Positions 1-9,887 are shown, counted from the first letter of the stretch. The stretch is DNA of 64,000 bases from Shimia sp. SK013 (GCF_001292625.1 NZ_LAJH01000009.1:806001-870000); one strand, 5' to 3'. Numbers and translations are program-made. The notes: generated from the letters alone by a model not told the origin.

Positions 1-435
1 GTATTGATCATACAGGATCAGACCCAGCGCCGCCGTGTTGTGGGTGTCGGTTGGCGTGACAGCCGCGCGGGCCGCTTCGGCGCCGTCGGCGAATTGCCAC
101 ACACCAAGGGCCATGCCCAGTTGCATCAACAGCACCACGCCGATCAGCAACGCCAGCGGCAGGTATTGCGCCATGCCGGCCTTAAGCTCGGCAAAGTCCA
201 CATCCAGCATCATCACCACAAAGAGGAACAGCACCGCGACCGCGCCGACGTAGACGATAATCAGAAGCATCGCGACAAATTCCGCGCCCAAAAGCACAAA
301 CAGCCCTGCTGAGCTGAGGAAGGCCAGAATAAGCCAGAGCACCGAGTGCACCGGATTGCGGCTAACGACGGTGAAAAACCCGCCTGCGATCACGCAGATC
401 GAAAACAACCAAAATGCCAAAGCTGCGATGGTCAT
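1..435 (-). CDS. nuoJ: NADH-quinone oxidoreductase subunit J (partial, 3' end outside window)
   Basis: Membrane subunit of respiratory complex I, in the proton-pumping arm. The visible 145 codons begin [11 protein letters not shown] and contain hydrophobic helices, including the stretch around [20 protein letters not shown] that is typical of NuoJ. The gene runs off the left edge, so the C-terminus and nuoK-N are not seen. The start ATG at 435 overlaps the stop of the preceding carboxymuconolactone-decarboxylase-like gene by 4 bases (ATGA), so the two are probably translationally coupled. It is the last visible gene of the nuo operon. Confidence 0.93.
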   Translation of the reverse strand, partial: MTIAALAFWLFSICVIAGGFFTVVSRNPVHSVLWLILAFLSSAGLFVLLGAEFVAMLLIIVYVGAVAVLFLFVVMMLDVDFAELKAGMAQYLPLALLIGVVLLMQLGMALGVWQFADGAEAARAAVTPTDTHNTAALGLILYDQY

Positions 436-839
436 GTTTCATTTCCCTCTTGTTCCGCAAGCACCTCTTGCACCAATTCCATGGCGCGGGTGGTGGCGGG
501 AATACCGGCGAACATCGACATCTGGCCGATGGTCTCCACAATTTCCTGTTTCGTGGCCCCTGTTTCCGTCAGGTGACGGACGGTGAGCCGGATTTGCGCA
601 TCTGCCTGCGCGCCCAGCATGGTGAGCGCCCCAAGGGTCAGCAGCAGGCGGGTCTTGGCATCAAGGCCGCCGGGGTTCATCGTGTTGCCGAAGAACATTT
701 CCATGATGTCCTTGGGCATGGTTGGCCAAAGCGCCTCAAACCCTTTGGGCGTGAAGGATTCCAGCGCAGGGTTGAAGGCTTTGGCCATGTCCTGATACTG
801 GGCGAACATCGCCTGATATGGGTTTTTGGGATCGGTCAT
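432..839 (-). CDS. Carboxymuconolactone decarboxylase (CMD) family protein inside the nuo operon
   Basis: A 135-residue soluble protein with an AhpD/CMD-like helical core. The region [20 protein letters not shown] followed by [20 protein letters not shown] is typical of the family. It lacks the CxxC redox pair of AhpD, so a peroxidase-reductant role is unlikely; it looks more like the decarboxylase branch or a non-enzymatic relative. It overlaps nuoI upstream and nuoJ downstream by 4 bases each, so it is made with complex I. Whether it acts on the complex is unknown; the family assignment is better supported than any function. Confidence 0.8.
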   Translation of the reverse strand: MTDPKNPYQAMFAQYQDMAKAFNPALESFTPKGFEALWPTMPKDIMEMFFGNTMNPGGLDAKTRLLLTLGALTMLGAQADAQIRLTVRHLTETGATKQEIVETIGQMSMFAGIPATTRAMELVQEVLAEQEGNET

Positions 840-1330
840 CGGTACGGCGCATCCAGTTCTAGGTTCTTGGCAATTTCCGCTTCCCAGCGTTCGCCATTCT
901 CAAGCAGTTTTGCCTTGTCATAGAACAGCTCTTCGCGGGTTTCGGTGGCGAACTCGAAATTCGGGCCTTCGACAATGGCGTCCACCGGGCAGGCTTCTTC
1001 GCAGAAGCCGCAGTAGATGCATTTGGTCATGTCGATGTCATAGCGCGTGGTGCGGCGCGAGCCGTCTTCGCGGGGTTCCGCGTCGATGGTGATCGCCTGT
1101 GCAGGGCAGATCGCTTCGCAGAGTTTGCAAGCAATGCAGCGTTCTTCGCCGTTGGGATAGCGGCGCAGTGCATGCTCGCCGCGAAAACGCGGGCTGAGCG
1201 GGCCTTTTTCATGCGGATAGTTCAACGTAACTTTGGGTTTGAAGAAATACTTCATGCCCAATCTAAAGCCGCCAAAGAAATCCTTTAGCAGGAAGTAGCC
1301 GGCGGCGCGTTTGTAGTCGATTGCCGTCAT
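836..1330 (-). CDS. nuoI: NADH-quinone oxidoreductase subunit I
   Basis: Complex I peripheral-arm subunit carrying two [4Fe-4S] clusters (N6a and N6b) that pass electrons toward NuoB. Two ferredoxin motifs are visible, [12 protein letters not shown] and [12 protein letters not shown], each with the CxxCxxCxxxCP pattern. At 164 residues it is the normal length for alphaproteobacterial NuoI. The stop is 1 base from the window of nuoH translation on the upstream side (nuoH ends at 1332), and the 3' end overlaps the CMD-like gene by 4 bases. The start ATG at 1330 directly follows the nuoH stop. Confidence 0.98.
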   Translation of the reverse strand: MTAIDYKRAAGYFLLKDFFGGFRLGMKYFFKPKVTLNYPHEKGPLSPRFRGEHALRRYPNGEERCIACKLCEAICPAQAITIDAEPREDGSRRTTRYDIDMTKCIYCGFCEEACPVDAIVEGPNFEFATETREELFYDKAKLLENGERWEAEIAKNLELDAPYR

Positions 1331-1331
1331 A

Positions 1332-2369
1332 TCAGCCTCCTATGGCCCAGCGGGCATAAGCGCCGCCAAGAATTTCGAATTTTGCGAGGAACGCCACCAA
1401 AACAACCCAGAACAGCGACATGGGCAGGAAGACTTTCCAACCGATGCGCATCAACTGATCGTAGCGGAAGCGCGGGGTGATCGCCTTGACCATCGAGAAG
1501 ATGAAGAAGACGAAGCAGATTTTCAGAAGCATCCAGCCGATGCCGTCTGGCAGACCCGGAATGGGCGACAGCCAGCCACCAAGGAACAGCAGCGACACCA
1601 GCGCACACATCAGCACGATGGCAACATATTCGCCGATCATAAACAGCAGGAACGGTGTCGAGCTGTACTCCACCTGATAGCCCGCCACCAGTTCGCTTTC
1701 CGCTTCTGGAAGATCAAACGGTGGGCGGTTGGTTTCGGCCATGGCCGAGATCAGGAACAGGAACAGCATCGGGAAGTGCGGCAGCCAATACCAGCTGAAG
1801 ATGCCATAACGGCCATCTTGGGCAGCAACGATGTCGCCAAAGTTCATAGACCCGGTCGAGATGATGATGCCGATGATGATCAGGCCCAGCGAGACCTCGT
1901 ATGAGATCATCTGCGCGGCGGAGCGCAGCGAGCCAAGGAAGGGGTATTTGGAGTTGGACGCCCAGCCCCCCATGATCACGCCGTAAACCTCAAGCGAGCT
2001 GACGGCCATCACGTAAAGGATCGCCACGTTGATATCAGACACCACCCAACCGTCGTTGAACGGGATCACCGCCCAAGCGATCAGCGCCATACAGAGCGTG
2101 ATCATCGGCGCCAGCAGGAAGACCACTTTGTCTGCGCCCGCCGGATAGACGATTTCCTTCACCGCGTATTTGATGAAATCCGCGAAGCTTTGCAGCAGGC
2201 CAAAAACGCCCACGACATTGGGGCCGCGCCGCAGCTGCACGGCTGCCCAGATCTTGCGGTCGGCGTAAAGCAGGAACGCCAGCGCCACCAGCAAGGGAAC
2301 AACGACCAGCAGGACCTGACCAAGCACGATCAGCAATGTCCCGAGGTTTGTGTCAAAGAAATTCGTCAT
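1332..2369 (-). CDS. nuoH: NADH-quinone oxidoreductase subunit H
   Basis: Membrane subunit at the junction of the peripheral and membrane arms of complex I, forming part of the quinone-binding chamber. The protein has 345 residues and about eight hydrophobic helices. Family hallmarks include the segment [19 protein letters not shown] near residue 35 and [20 protein letters not shown] in the middle, an acidic loop conserved in ND1/NuoH. It lies 6 bases after a small lipoprotein gene that separates it from nuoG, and 1 base before nuoI. Confidence 0.98.
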   Translation of the reverse strand: MTNFFDTNLGTLLIVLGQVLLVVVPLLVALAFLLYADRKIWAAVQLRRGPNVVGVFGLLQSFADFIKYAVKEIVYPAGADKVVFLLAPMITLCMALIAWAVIPFNDGWVVSDINVAILYVMAVSSLEVYGVIMGGWASNSKYPFLGSLRSAAQMISYEVSLGLIIIGIIISTGSMNFGDIVAAQDGRYGIFSWYWLPHFPMLFLFLISAMAETNRPPFDLPEAESELVAGYQVEYSSTPFLLFMIGEYVAIVLMCALVSLLFLGGWLSPIPGLPDGIGWMLLKICFVFFIFSMVKAITPRFRYDQLMRIGWKVFLPMSLFWVVLVAFLAKFEILGGAYARWAIGG

Positions 2370-2375
2370 GAGTCC

Positions 2376-2786
2376 TCACACCGTCGGTATGCTATTGTCT
2401 TCGCAGTCGGCCACGATGACCTCTGCGTCAATTGTCTTGAGCCCTTTGGGAAGGGCAGCCGAGATCACGTAGACGGCGTCACCGTTCCAGACCTCGCTTG
2501 ATTTGTTGGTTGTCGTGCGGACATGGCGGGCAAAGCCAAAACCACGGATCAGCGTATATTGTGCAGCGGCGCATTCCGCATAGCGGTGCACGTCCTTTTC
2601 GCTGCGCGCGCCCCGCATGGCAACGTGAAAGTTCACCAGATCACCCTCAAGCAGACGGGTGTCCACGCCCTGATAGTCGGGCGAAAACACCACATCCCGC
2701 GCCACAGACTCGGGGGTCTGCGGATCACAGGCCGCCAGCCCGAAGGCCGCGACGCTGAGAGCGAGGATATGAGGGCGAAACGTCAC
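2376..2786 (-). CDS. Small lipoprotein of unknown function between nuoG and nuoH
   Basis: A 136-residue protein that begins with a short hydrophobic signal ending in the lipobox LAAC (Cys at about residue 20), so it is probably a lipoprotein anchored on the periplasmic side. The mature part has three further Cys residues (ECAAAQ, VADCEDN) and no domain I recognise. It sits 6 bases from nuoG and 6 bases from nuoH on the same strand, so it is co-transcribed with complex I. I do not assign a function; a role in assembly or stability of the membrane arm is only inferred from position. Confidence 0.75.
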   Translation of the reverse strand: MTFRPHILALSVAAFGLAACDPQTPESVARDVVFSPDYQGVDTRLLEGDLVNFHVAMRGARSEKDVHRYAECAAAQYTLIRGFGFARHVRTTTNKSSEVWNGDAVYVISAALPKGLKTIDAEVIVADCEDNSIPTV

Positions 2787-2792
2787 TCTGGT

Positions 2793-4805
2793 CTACTCCG
2801 CCGCGATCTTTTTGCTGTTGCGCGTTTTGGCATTGGCAGAAAGTTCCGCCATCACGGCACTCGCACGTGCAATTGGATTGGTCAGATAAAAGTCGCCAAC
2901 CGCGTTGGCAAAGGCGCCTTTGCCAAGCTCTTTGGCGTCCAATAGTTGCCAGCCGTTGTCGATCACCTGATCGACTTTGGCGAGATGCGGCACCTCGGCC
3001 ACCAGCGCCTGACGCAATTGCGCGAGGCTGTCATAGGCCAGCGTAGCGCCAAGTTCGGCGCTCAAAGCACGCAGAATGGCCCAGTTTTCCTTGGCTTCCC
3101 CAGGTGCAAAGCCCGCGCGCATCGCCAGTTGCGGACGCCCTTCGGTATTTACAAACAGGCCGTTTTCCTCAGTGTAGGCCGCCGCTGGCAGGATCACGTC
3201 CGCACGGTGCGCACCGCGGTCGCCGTGGCTGCCTTGATAAATCACAAAAGGACCCTCAGCGATGTCGACCTCATCCGCGCCAAGGTTGAAGACCACTTCG
3301 GCCCCCTCAAGTGCGCTGTCCATGCCGCCTTCGGTCACGGCGCCAACATCCATCGCACCGACGCGGCTGGCTGCTGTGTGCAGCACCATCATCTTGCCGC
3401 CAAGCTTTTCAGCCAACGCCATCGCCTTGCCCAAAACAGCCACGCCGTCACCTTCCGTAAGCGCACCCTGCCCCACGATCACGAGCGCGTTCTCGGTGGG
3501 CTGCGCTTCGTCAACGGCTTTGTTGAGCATCAGACGCCCCGGACCCATGAAGGTAAAATCATAGGTCAGGTCCATGAACTTCGGACCCACGGCCACAACG
3601 TCTGCACCTTTGGTCCAAGCCTTGCGGATACGGGCGTTCAACACCGGTGCCTCAAGGCGTGGATTGGAGCCGATCAAGTAGATTTTCTTAGCGGTATCAA
3701 TGTCTTCGATCGCGGCATTGCCGACGTAGGCCGAGCGGTTGTCGGCAGGCAGCACCGCGCCGTTGGTGCGGCATTCAATTGTGCCTTCGAGGCCGTCCAC
3801 GATCTGTTTGAGAGCAAAGGTGGCCTCGGTCGGGACCAGATCGCCCACAAGTGCGGCAAGCTTTTTGCCTTTCATCGCACCGGCGGCGGCGGCAAGTGCC
3901 TCGCCCCATGTGGCGGGTTTGAGCTTGCCATCAACACGTACATATGGCGTGTCCAGTCGTTGCCGACGCAGGCCGTCCCAAACAAAACGGGTCTTGTCGG
4001 AAATCCATTCTTCGTTCACGCCGTCATGGTTGCGCGGCAGGATGCGCATCACTTCGCGCCCCTTGGTATCCACGCGGATGTTGGCGCCAAGCCCGTCCAT
4101 AACGTCGATGGTTTCGGTCTTGGTCAGCTCCCACGGACGCGCGGTGAAGCTGTAAGGCTTGGAGGTCAGCGCACCGACGGGGCACAGATCAATGATGTTG
4201 CCTTGCAGGTTGGTGTCGAGCGTTTCGTTCAGATAGCTGGTGATTTCCGCATCTTCGCCGCGACCTGTTTGGCCCATCTGGGTGATGCCAGCAACCTCGG
4301 AGGTAAAGCGCACGCAACGGGTGCAGCTGATACAGCGAGTCATCGCCGTGCCAACAAGCGGGCCGAGGTCGAGATCATCAACCGCGCGCTTGGGTTCACG
4401 GAAGCGGGAGAAATCCACGCCGTATGCCACAGCCTGATCCTGAAGATCGCATTCGCCACCCTGATCGCAGATCGGGCAATCCAGCGGGTGGTTGATCAGC
4501 ATGAACTCCATCACGCCTTCGCGGGCCTTTTTGACCATAGGAGAGTTGGTTTTCACCACAGGAGGCTGGCCTTCGGGGCCGGGGCGCAAATCGCGCACCT
4601 GCATCGCGCAGGAGGCGGCGGGTTTCGGCGGTCCACCGACAACCTCAACCAGACACATGCGGCAGTTGCCAGCAATGGACAGTCGTTCGTGATAGCAGAA
4701 GCGTGGAATTTCCACGCCCGCCTCTTCGCAGGCCTGAATGAGGGTCATAGCGCCCTCTACTTCGACCTCGGTCTCGTCGATGATGATCTTGCGTAGGTCA
4801 GACAT
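2793..4805 (-). CDS. nuoG: NADH-quinone oxidoreductase subunit G
   Basis: Large 75-kDa-type subunit of complex I, holding one [2Fe-2S] and several [4Fe-4S] clusters of the electron wire. The protein has 670 residues. The N-terminal ferredoxin-like domain shows [15 protein letters not shown], then the NADH-dehydrogenase G motif [16 protein letters not shown], then a C-terminal molybdopterin-oxidoreductase-like domain that binds no cofactor in this family. The length matches mitochondrial-type NuoG rather than the longer E. coli form. A DUF5333 gene ends 3 bases upstream and a lipoprotein gene begins 6 bases downstream. Confidence 0.98.
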   Translation of the reverse strand: MSDLRKIIIDETEVEVEGAMTLIQACEEAGVEIPRFCYHERLSIAGNCRMCLVEVVGGPPKPAASCAMQVRDLRPGPEGQPPVVKTNSPMVKKAREGVMEFMLINHPLDCPICDQGGECDLQDQAVAYGVDFSRFREPKRAVDDLDLGPLVGTAMTRCISCTRCVRFTSEVAGITQMGQTGRGEDAEITSYLNETLDTNLQGNIIDLCPVGALTSKPYSFTARPWELTKTETIDVMDGLGANIRVDTKGREVMRILPRNHDGVNEEWISDKTRFVWDGLRRQRLDTPYVRVDGKLKPATWGEALAAAAGAMKGKKLAALVGDLVPTEATFALKQIVDGLEGTIECRTNGAVLPADNRSAYVGNAAIEDIDTAKKIYLIGSNPRLEAPVLNARIRKAWTKGADVVAVGPKFMDLTYDFTFMGPGRLMLNKAVDEAQPTENALVIVGQGALTEGDGVAVLGKAMALAEKLGGKMMVLHTAASRVGAMDVGAVTEGGMDSALEGAEVVFNLGADEVDIAEGPFVIYQGSHGDRGAHRADVILPAAAYTEENGLFVNTEGRPQLAMRAGFAPGEAKENWAILRALSAELGATLAYDSLAQLRQALVAEVPHLAKVDQVIDNGWQLLDAKELGKGAFANAVGDFYLTNPIARASAVMAELSANAKTRNSKKIAAE

Positions 4806-4808
4806 CGC

Positions 4809-5210
4809 CTATTTCGCCCTCAAATACGCGCCGATCGCGCTGTTTCGTTCGATTTCCGCGTGCCCGAAGGTGCAGAAGGTTTCAGGGGCATCATAAGTGA
4901 CCCCCTTGCTCGCCAGAAAAGCCTCGCCGCGCTTGCGCATGCGGGCCTTTTCCTCATCGGAGCGGATGTAGGTTTTGATTTCGTCGCGGCTGTAGCCCAG
5001 CGAACGGGCTTGGTTGGCCAGCGACCAAAGATCGCCAACGGCTTTCATGGTGCGGGCGTTAATGCTGTCGCACTGCTCGGAAATCTCATATGCTAGCACG
5101 CCCCAAAAGATCTGGTCGTCGATCTCGGAGACCTCGCGCAGTGGCGGGTTCGCCCAAGCGGTTGCGGCGGAAAGTGACAAACCCAGCGTCATGGATGTCA
5201 GGCGTTTCAT
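4809..5210 (-). CDS. DUF5333-like secreted protein in the nuo operon
   Basis: A 133-residue protein with an N-terminal signal peptide (MKRLTSMTLGLSLSAATAWA) and a mature helical part with two Cys (EQCDS, ETFCTF). It resembles the Rhodobacterales family DUF5333, whose function is unknown. I chose the ATG at 5210 because AGGAG lies 7 bases upstream; the longer GTG start at 5231 would bury this site inside the gene. It ends 3 bases before nuoG, so it is probably expressed with complex I and exported to the periplasm. Confidence 0.75.
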   Translation of the reverse strand: MKRLTSMTLGLSLSAATAWANPPLREVSEIDDQIFWGVLAYEISEQCDSINARTMKAVGDLWSLANQARSLGYSRDEIKTYIRSDEEKARMRKRGEAFLASKGVTYDAPETFCTFGHAEIERNSAIGAYLRAK

Positions 5211-5313
5211 GCAGGTTCTCCTTTTGCGCACGCGGGAGACTTACCCGCACAGCTTGGGGAGACCTGATGGCCACCTGATAGGCAATAACAGCCGGGATAT
5301 GCAGCGGACATGA

Positions 5314-5652
5314 TCATGTCGGGCGACAAATCCCTTCGAGACGCAAAGTGTCGTCAACTGGCACCACGGCCTCGTTGTCGGGCCCAACGATCCATTCGAT
5401 GCGAGAAGTGCCATATTCGGCGATGCAATAGCGGGTTCCGGCGTAGCGACCCGCTTCGCGCGCTGCTGCGAGATCTTGGTTCGCCCGTTTCACGATCGAT
5501 TCAAAGCGGTCGCGCTGCTCTTTGGAGACTTTGTCAGCTTTGGATTGGAAGTATATTCCATTGAAGGCGAACTGGTCGTCTTTGTTGCGGTTGATGCAGG
5601 CGGTAAGCGCCAGAGCCGCACAGGTAAGAAGGATTAGTGGTCGGGCCATCAT
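5314..5652 (-). CDS. Small lipoprotein of unknown function
   Basis: A 112-residue protein with a classic lipoprotein signal, MMARPLILLTCAALALTAC, where the Cys of LTAC is the likely lipidation site. The rest is soluble and charged, with a helix rich in Lys, Glu and Arg followed by RYCIAEYGTSRIEW. No domain recognised. The start overlaps the stop of the DUF3291 gene by 4 bases (or 1 base if the second Met is used), which indicates coupling. It is followed by about 100 bases without a gene before the DUF5333 gene. Confidence 0.7.
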   Translation of the reverse strand: MMARPLILLTCAALALTACINRNKDDQFAFNGIYFQSKADKVSKEQRDRFESIVKRANQDLAAAREAGRYAGTRYCIAEYGTSRIEWIVGPDNEAVVPVDDTLRLEGICRPT

Positions 5653-6146
5653 TTTGCGGCATCCTCCGTGCTTGATTGCGTCCGCCAGAGCGGCGCGTCT
5701 TTCAGGTCTTTCCAGCCAAACGCCCGCTCGGACGGGCCATTGCCGCGCAGGTCGTCAAGCCGTGCAAGCGCCTCATCCAAAGTGGGCTCATGGCCCTCAG
5801 GCACCCACCACATCACCAGATGCATCTCCCCCAGAACTTCAAACCACTCCGCGCGGCGGTCAAAGAACTGTTTGTGCACGGTGTTGAAGACAAAGGTATC
5901 AAGGCTTTGCACATCTTCCCAGACGGTCAGATTGGAGATGTATTGTGGATCATTTGCAATGGCGCTTTCGGTGTTGCCGGTACCCGGCTCTCCGGAGCCT
6001 TCCATCATCCACACAAAGCCCGGCATGCGTTTGCCAAGCCCGTTGATGCGGTCGAGGTTGTCCATGAACTCAGCCACGCGCGGATCATCTGTCGGCGCGA
6101 TGAGGCGCGCGACGTTGAGTTCTGCGAGGTGGTAACGATCAGTCAT
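5649..6146 (-). CDS. DUF3291 domain protein
   Basis: A 165-residue soluble protein starting MTDRYHLAELNVARLIAP, with FMDNLDRINGLGKRMPGFVW and a C-terminal WWVPEGHEPTLDEALARLDDL. This arrangement is typical of DUF3291, a family with a ferredoxin-like (dimeric alpha/beta barrel) fold and no firmly known reaction. A longer start at 6185 exists, but the ATG at 6146 fits the family N-terminus and overlaps the upstream membrane-protein gene by only 8 bases. It lies in the block of accessory genes between nuoF and nuoG. Confidence 0.75.
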   Translation of the reverse strand: MTDRYHLAELNVARLIAPTDDPRVAEFMDNLDRINGLGKRMPGFVWMMEGSGEPGTGNTESAIANDPQYISNLTVWEDVQSLDTFVFNTVHKQFFDRRAEWFEVLGEMHLVMWWVPEGHEPTLDEALARLDDLRGNGPSERAFGWKDLKDAPLWRTQSSTEDAAK

Positions 6147-6414
6147 GACTCGCCACCTTTTTGGAAACAGACTTTGTAAGGGCAAAAAGAACGAGCATCA
6201 CCACAACGAAAAGGGCGCTGCTCAACACTTCAGAATTTCCAACAAATGCCGGTTGCAAATAGATCCACGCAGTCGCCAGAGGCGCGATACATATTGCGAC
6301 TACCAAGATGGCTGCTTTTTTTACGGACCATCCATTTGCCCGCGCAAGAACAAACACTGATGCAAAGAAAAGCACCAGTGCTGCAAATGAGAGGTATGAG
6401 GCGAGTCCTTGCAT
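6139..6414 (-). CDS. Small membrane protein of unknown function
   Basis: A 91-residue protein with three hydrophobic stretches (residues about 3-22, 32-52 and 63-81) and a lysine-rich tail, so it is probably an inner-membrane protein. The open frame extends back to 6492, but that would run into the 3' end of nuoF; the ATG at 6414 lies 10 bases after the nuoF stop and gives a clean membrane-protein N-terminus, although its ribosome-binding site is weak. Function unknown. The position within the operon suggests co-expression with complex I. Confidence 0.6.
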   Translation of the reverse strand: MQGLASYLSFAALVLFFASVFVLARANGWSVKKAAILVVAICIAPLATAWIYLQPAFVGNSEVLSSALFVVVMLVLFALTKSVSKKVASHD

Positions 6415-6424
6415 AAGCTCAGTC

Positions 6425-7720
6425 TTACTCCGCAGCCATGGCGCCCATGCGCCCGGTTTTGTTTGCCTTGATGCGATCTTCGATTTCCTCACGGAAGTTC
6501 TTGATCAAACCCTGAATAGGCCAAGCGGCCGCGTCGCCGAGCGCGCAGATGGTGTGGCCCTCGACCTGTTTGGTCACGTCAAACAGCATGTCGATCTCTT
6601 CAATCTCGGCCTCGCCGCGCACCAGTCGGTCCATGACGCGCATCATCCAGCCGGTGCCTTCGCGACATGGCGTACACTGGCCACAGCTTTCGTGTTTGTA
6701 GAATTTCGACAACCGCCAGATCGCTTTGATGATGTCGGTCTGTTTGTCCATCACGATGACCGCCGCGGTACCAAGCGAGCTGCCGACCTCGCGCAGGGCG
6801 TCAAAATCCATAACCGCGTCGCGCATATTTTCGCCACGCACACATGGCACCGAAGACCCACCGGGGATCACGGCCAAAAGATTGTCCCAGCCGCCGCGAA
6901 TGCCGCCACAATGTTTCTCGATCAACTCTTCAAAAGAGATCGACATTTCTTCTTCGACAACGCACGGCGTATTCACGTGACCTGAGATGCCAAAAATCTT
7001 GGTGCCGGCGTTGTTAGGGCGGCCAAAGCCTGCGAACCATTCCGGCCCACGGCGCAAGATGGTGGGCACAACGGCGATCGATTCCACGTTGTTCACCGTG
7101 GTCGGGCAGCCATAGAGACCCGCGCCCGCCGGAAACGGCGGCTTCATGCGCGGCATACCTTTTTTGCCCTCAAGGCTTTCGATCAGCGCGGTTTCTTCGC
7201 CGCAGATATAAGCCCCTGCCCCATGGTTCAGGAACAGATCGAAATCCCAGCCGGAGCCAGCCGCGTTTTTGCCCAAAAGACCGGCGTCATAACATTCGTC
7301 AATCGCGGCCTGCAGCGCTTCGCGCTCGCGGATATATTCACCGCGAATGTAGATATAGGACGTGTGCGCGTTCATCGCGAAGGACGCAATCAAGGCCCCT
7401 TCGATCAGCGTGTGCGGATCGTGGCGCATGATTTCGCGGTCTTTACAGGTGCCCGGCTCGGATTCATCGGCGTTGATGACCAGATAGGCCGGACGCCCGT
7501 CGCTTTCCTTGGGCATAAAGGACCATTTCAACCCTGTCGGGAAGCCCGCGCCGCCGCGGCCACGCAAACCGGAGGCCTTCATCCGTTCGATGATGGTCTC
7601 CCGCCCCGCCTGGATAAGCTTGGCGGTGCCGTCCCAGTGGCCACGTGCCTTTGCCCCTGCCAGCGTGCGGTCATGCATGCCGTAGAGGTTGGTAAAGATA
7701 CGGTCCTGATCTTTGAGCAT
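6425..7720 (-). CDS. nuoF: NADH-quinone oxidoreductase subunit F
   Basis: The 51-kDa-type subunit of complex I. It binds NADH, FMN and the [4Fe-4S] cluster N3 and is where electrons enter. Seen: the FMN/NADH region with [18 protein letters not shown] near residue 60, and the cluster motif [16 protein letters not shown] near residue 345. The protein has 431 residues, a normal length. The start at 7720 is favoured over the upstream one at 7750 because a GGGTAGCGGG stretch precedes it and [14 protein letters not shown] matches the family N-terminus. A DUF5337 gene ends 4 bases upstream. Confidence 0.98.
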   Translation of the reverse strand: MLKDQDRIFTNLYGMHDRTLAGAKARGHWDGTAKLIQAGRETIIERMKASGLRGRGGAGFPTGLKWSFMPKESDGRPAYLVINADESEPGTCKDREIMRHDPHTLIEGALIASFAMNAHTSYIYIRGEYIREREALQAAIDECYDAGLLGKNAAGSGWDFDLFLNHGAGAYICGEETALIESLEGKKGMPRMKPPFPAGAGLYGCPTTVNNVESIAVVPTILRRGPEWFAGFGRPNNAGTKIFGISGHVNTPCVVEEEMSISFEELIEKHCGGIRGGWDNLLAVIPGGSSVPCVRGENMRDAVMDFDALREVGSSLGTAAVIVMDKQTDIIKAIWRLSKFYKHESCGQCTPCREGTGWMMRVMDRLVRGEAEIEEIDMLFDVTKQVEGHTICALGDAAAWPIQGLIKNFREEIEDRIKANKTGRMGAMAAE

Positions 7721-7724
7721 CCCG

Positions 7725-7952
7725 CTACCCTTCGTCTGCCTGACGCGCACGCCAGATCTGATAGATATTCACCAACGCCCAAATCAGCGCGGCCAAAGCG
7801 GCAAGATCAAACAGAAGCGCAAAACGCCCCGGCAACCCTGCCGCCTTTCCAATTACATTGAGAGCCATCCAGATCAGAACGGAGCCAGCGATCACCAGCG
7901 CCACAACACGGCCCTTGCGGGCCAGTTCCTGATCCTTTGTCTCTCCACTCAT
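7725..7952 (-). CDS. DUF5337-like small membrane protein
   Basis: A 75-residue protein with two predicted transmembrane helices (about residues 17-35 and 43-64) and charged ends. It resembles DUF5337, a small family found in Rhodobacterales nuo operons; function unknown. It starts 3 bases after the helix-hairpin-helix gene and stops 4 bases before nuoF. The tight packing implies translation with complex I, and the two-helix shape would suit an assembly factor or supernumerary subunit, which is inference only. Confidence 0.75.
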   Translation of the reverse strand: MSGETKDQELARKGRVVALVIAGSVLIWMALNVIGKAAGLPGRFALLFDLAALAALIWALVNIYQIWRARQADEG

Positions 7953-7955
7953 ACC

Positions 7956-8654
7956 TCAGCCCTCAGCGAGCGTCTTGGCTTGTGCCACCCAACCGTCACG
8001 TTCGATCCGGCCTTTGAATGACAGTTTGTCGTCCATGTCTGCGATGTCTGCGGCGCCCCACGCAGCGATCTGCGCAAAGGTTGTGACGCCGTTGGCGTGC
8101 AGTTTCTTCTCCAGCGCCGGACCAACACCCTTAAGCAGCTTGAGATCGTCGGCACCAGATGTCGCCGCCACTTTGGCCTTGGGCGCGGCTTTGGCGGCTT
8201 TCGGAGCCGCCTCATCCGCAGGCTTTTCGTAGGTCCACTCACCCTTGCGATCGGCCAGTTCTTTCTGACCGGGCAGCTCTGTGCTTGGCTTGATCACCGA
8301 TGCGGCGCTGTCTTCGACAGGAGCGTCAGCGGCCATGGCATCGCTGGCATTGGCCGCCGCTTCGTCGGCGGCGACTTCGGCTTCGGCGGCGTCAGTGTCG
8401 TCGACGGCGGGCGCTTCTGGTGCAGCCGCCGCTGGCGCTTGCGTGCTCGCCGGGATCGACGCGGGTGCCTCTGCCGTCACACAGAAAGTTTTGATCAGCC
8501 ACAAGCCAAGTACCACGGCCACGACAACACCAAATATCAACGCAAGCAGGCCCCACAGGATGCCTTTTAGCACCATGAATGCGATCAAGCCGACAATCGC
8601 GGCGATCACCCAGCACGCGATTGTGCAGGTCATATTTTTGTTTTCAGTGGCCAT
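7956..8654 (-). CDS. Membrane-anchored helix-hairpin-helix protein, paralogous to the NuoE extension
   Basis: A 232-residue protein. Residues 1-50 hold two hydrophobic helices ([20 protein letters not shown] and a Val/Leu-rich second one), followed by a low-complexity Ala/Pro/Asp/Glu linker (about 60-150). The last ~64 residues form a helix-hairpin-helix-like domain starting [21 protein letters not shown]. That domain is almost identical in protein to the C-terminus of NuoE encoded just upstream, which suggests a duplication. Such domains bind DNA in other proteins, but here a membrane-tethered copy beside complex I more likely serves protein contacts. Function unknown. Confidence 0.75.
   Translation of the reverse strand: MATENKNMTCTIACWVIAAIVGLIAFMVLKGILWGLLALIFGVVVAVVLGLWLIKTFCVTAEAPASIPASTQAPAAAAPEAPAVDDTDAAEAEVAADEAAANASDAMAADAPVEDSAASVIKPSTELPGQKELADRKGEWTYEKPADEAAPKAAKAAPKAKVAATSGADDLKLLKGVGPALEKKLHANGVTTFAQIAAWGAADIADMDDKLSFKGRIERDGWVAQAKTLAEG
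7959..8150 (-). repeat. HhH-domain repeat copy A
   Basis: Encodes the ~64-residue helix-hairpin-helix domain at the end of the small membrane protein; nearly identical at protein level to copy B in nuoE while the DNA differs mainly at third codon positions. Confidence 0.8.
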
Positions 8655-8686
8655 TTTGCGTTTTTCCCTATGTTGGTCTTACTCTT

Positions 8687-9886
8687 TTATTCTGCGTCCT
8701 TTGCGCGTCTGGAGAATTCTGTGTCTCCACCTTCGGCCAACAGTTTTGCCTGTTGGACCCAGTTGTCTCGTTCGATGCGGCCCTTGAACGACAGTTTGTC
8801 ATCCATGTCCGTGATATCTTCTGCACCCCACGCCGCGATTTGGGCAAAGGTTTTAACGCCATTCGCGTGCAGCTTTTTCTCAAGCGCCGGGCCAACGCCC
8901 TTGAGCAACTTGAGGTCATCCGCTTTACCGGTTTTGGCAGCCGCCTTTTTCGGTGCGGCCTTATTGGAAGCTGGTTTTGCTTTGGCTGGTTTCGCAGCTT
9001 TGGTTTCGGCCTTTTTCTCCGCCTTCTTGGCAGCCTTTTTGGGCTTGTCTTTCGCTGCCGGTTTGGCCTCGGCAGCCTTGGCTTTCTTGGCGTCTTCGGC
9101 CTGTTTCACAGCCGGTTTTGGCGTTTCGGGCGGCGCAGGCGGTGCGTTTTCGGCTTCGCGACCCGCGACCTTGCCATCTTTGTCGATCCAAGGCGTCAAA
9201 AGCGGCACTTCGGTGCCGTCGATGCGTTTGATGCTGTCGCCCAGATCCGATGCCAATTGCACTGACGCATTAAATTGCGTGTGACCGCTGTCAAATTCCT
9301 TGAGCGTGGTGAGACCCGACAGAGGCTCCGACGCATAGCGCCCGTTCTGCGGACCCGGCAGCGGCACATTCCCAGCCGCCAGCGCATCCAACATTTCGGC
9401 AAAGCCATCTGCCGTCAGATCCTCAAAGTAGTCTTTGCCGATTTGCGCCATTGGTGCGTTGGTGCAAGCACCCAGACATTCGACCTCTTCCCAGCTGAAC
9501 TTGCCGTCTGCCGACAGCGCGTGTGGCTTGTCAGCAATCTTTTCACGACACACAGCAATCAGGTCTTCCGCGCCGCAAATCAGGCAGGACGTGGTTCCGC
9601 AAATTTGAATATGCGCAACGGACCCAACGGGTTGCAGCTGAAACATGAAGTAAAAAGAGGCCACTTCGAGCACGCGAATATAGGCCATGCCCAACAAGTC
9701 GGCGACATATTCGATGGCCGGCTTGGACAGCCAGCTCTCTTGCTCCTGTGCGCGCCACAGCAGCGGGATCACCGCCGATGCCTGACGGCCCTCGGGGTAT
9801 TTGGTGATCTGCCCTTCCGCCCAAGCTTGGTTGGCGGCGGTGAAAGCAAAGCTTTCTGGCTGTTCATGATACAGACGACGTAGCAT
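8687..9886 (-). CDS. nuoE: NADH-quinone oxidoreductase subunit E with a C-terminal HhH extension
   Basis: The 24-kDa-type subunit with the [2Fe-2S] cluster N1a. Residues 1-~240 are Nuo[11 protein letters not shown] and [10 protein letters not shown] carry the cluster ligands. Residues ~245-325 are a Lys/Ala/Pro-rich linker (repeated [23 protein letters not shown] sequence). Residues ~325-386 form a helix-hairpin-helix-like domain. At 399 residues it is far longer than E. coli NuoE (about 166). Similar extensions are known in alphaproteobacterial relatives; their role is not established. It starts 1 base after the small membrane gene and is followed by the paralogous HhH gene. Confidence 0.95.
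   Translation of the reverse strand: MLRRLYHEQPESFAFTAANQAWAEGQITKYPEGRQASAVIPLLWRAQEQESWLSKPAIEYVADLLGMAYIRVLEVASFYFMFQLQPVGSVAHIQICGTTSCLICGAEDLIAVCREKIADKPHALSADGKFSWEEVECLGACTNAPMAQIGKDYFEDLTADGFAEMLDALAAGNVPLPGPQNGRYASEPLSGLTTLKEFDSGHTQFNASVQLASDLGDSIKRIDGTEVPLLTPWIDKDGKVAGREAENAPPAPPETPKPAVKQAEDAKKAKAAEAKPAAKDKPKKAAKKAEKKAETKAAKPAKAKPASNKAAPKKAAAKTGKADDLKLLKGVGPALEKKLHANGVKTFAQIAAWGAEDITDMDDKLSFKGRIERDNWVQQAKLLAEGGDTEFSRRAKDAE
8729..8920 (-). repeat. HhH-domain repeat copy B (in nuoE)
   Basis: Encodes the equivalent ~64-residue domain near the end of NuoE. Protein starts [21 protein letters not shown] as in copy A. A short tail ([13 protein letters not shown]) follows in NuoE. Confidence 0.8.
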
Positions 9887-9887
9887 C

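Noticed and set aside
2946-4796. Long plus-strand open frame (616 codons) antisense to nuoG
   Set aside because: It lies fully inside nuoG on the other strand, its translation shows no domain and it has no ribosome-binding site; the length is explained by high-GC codon use.
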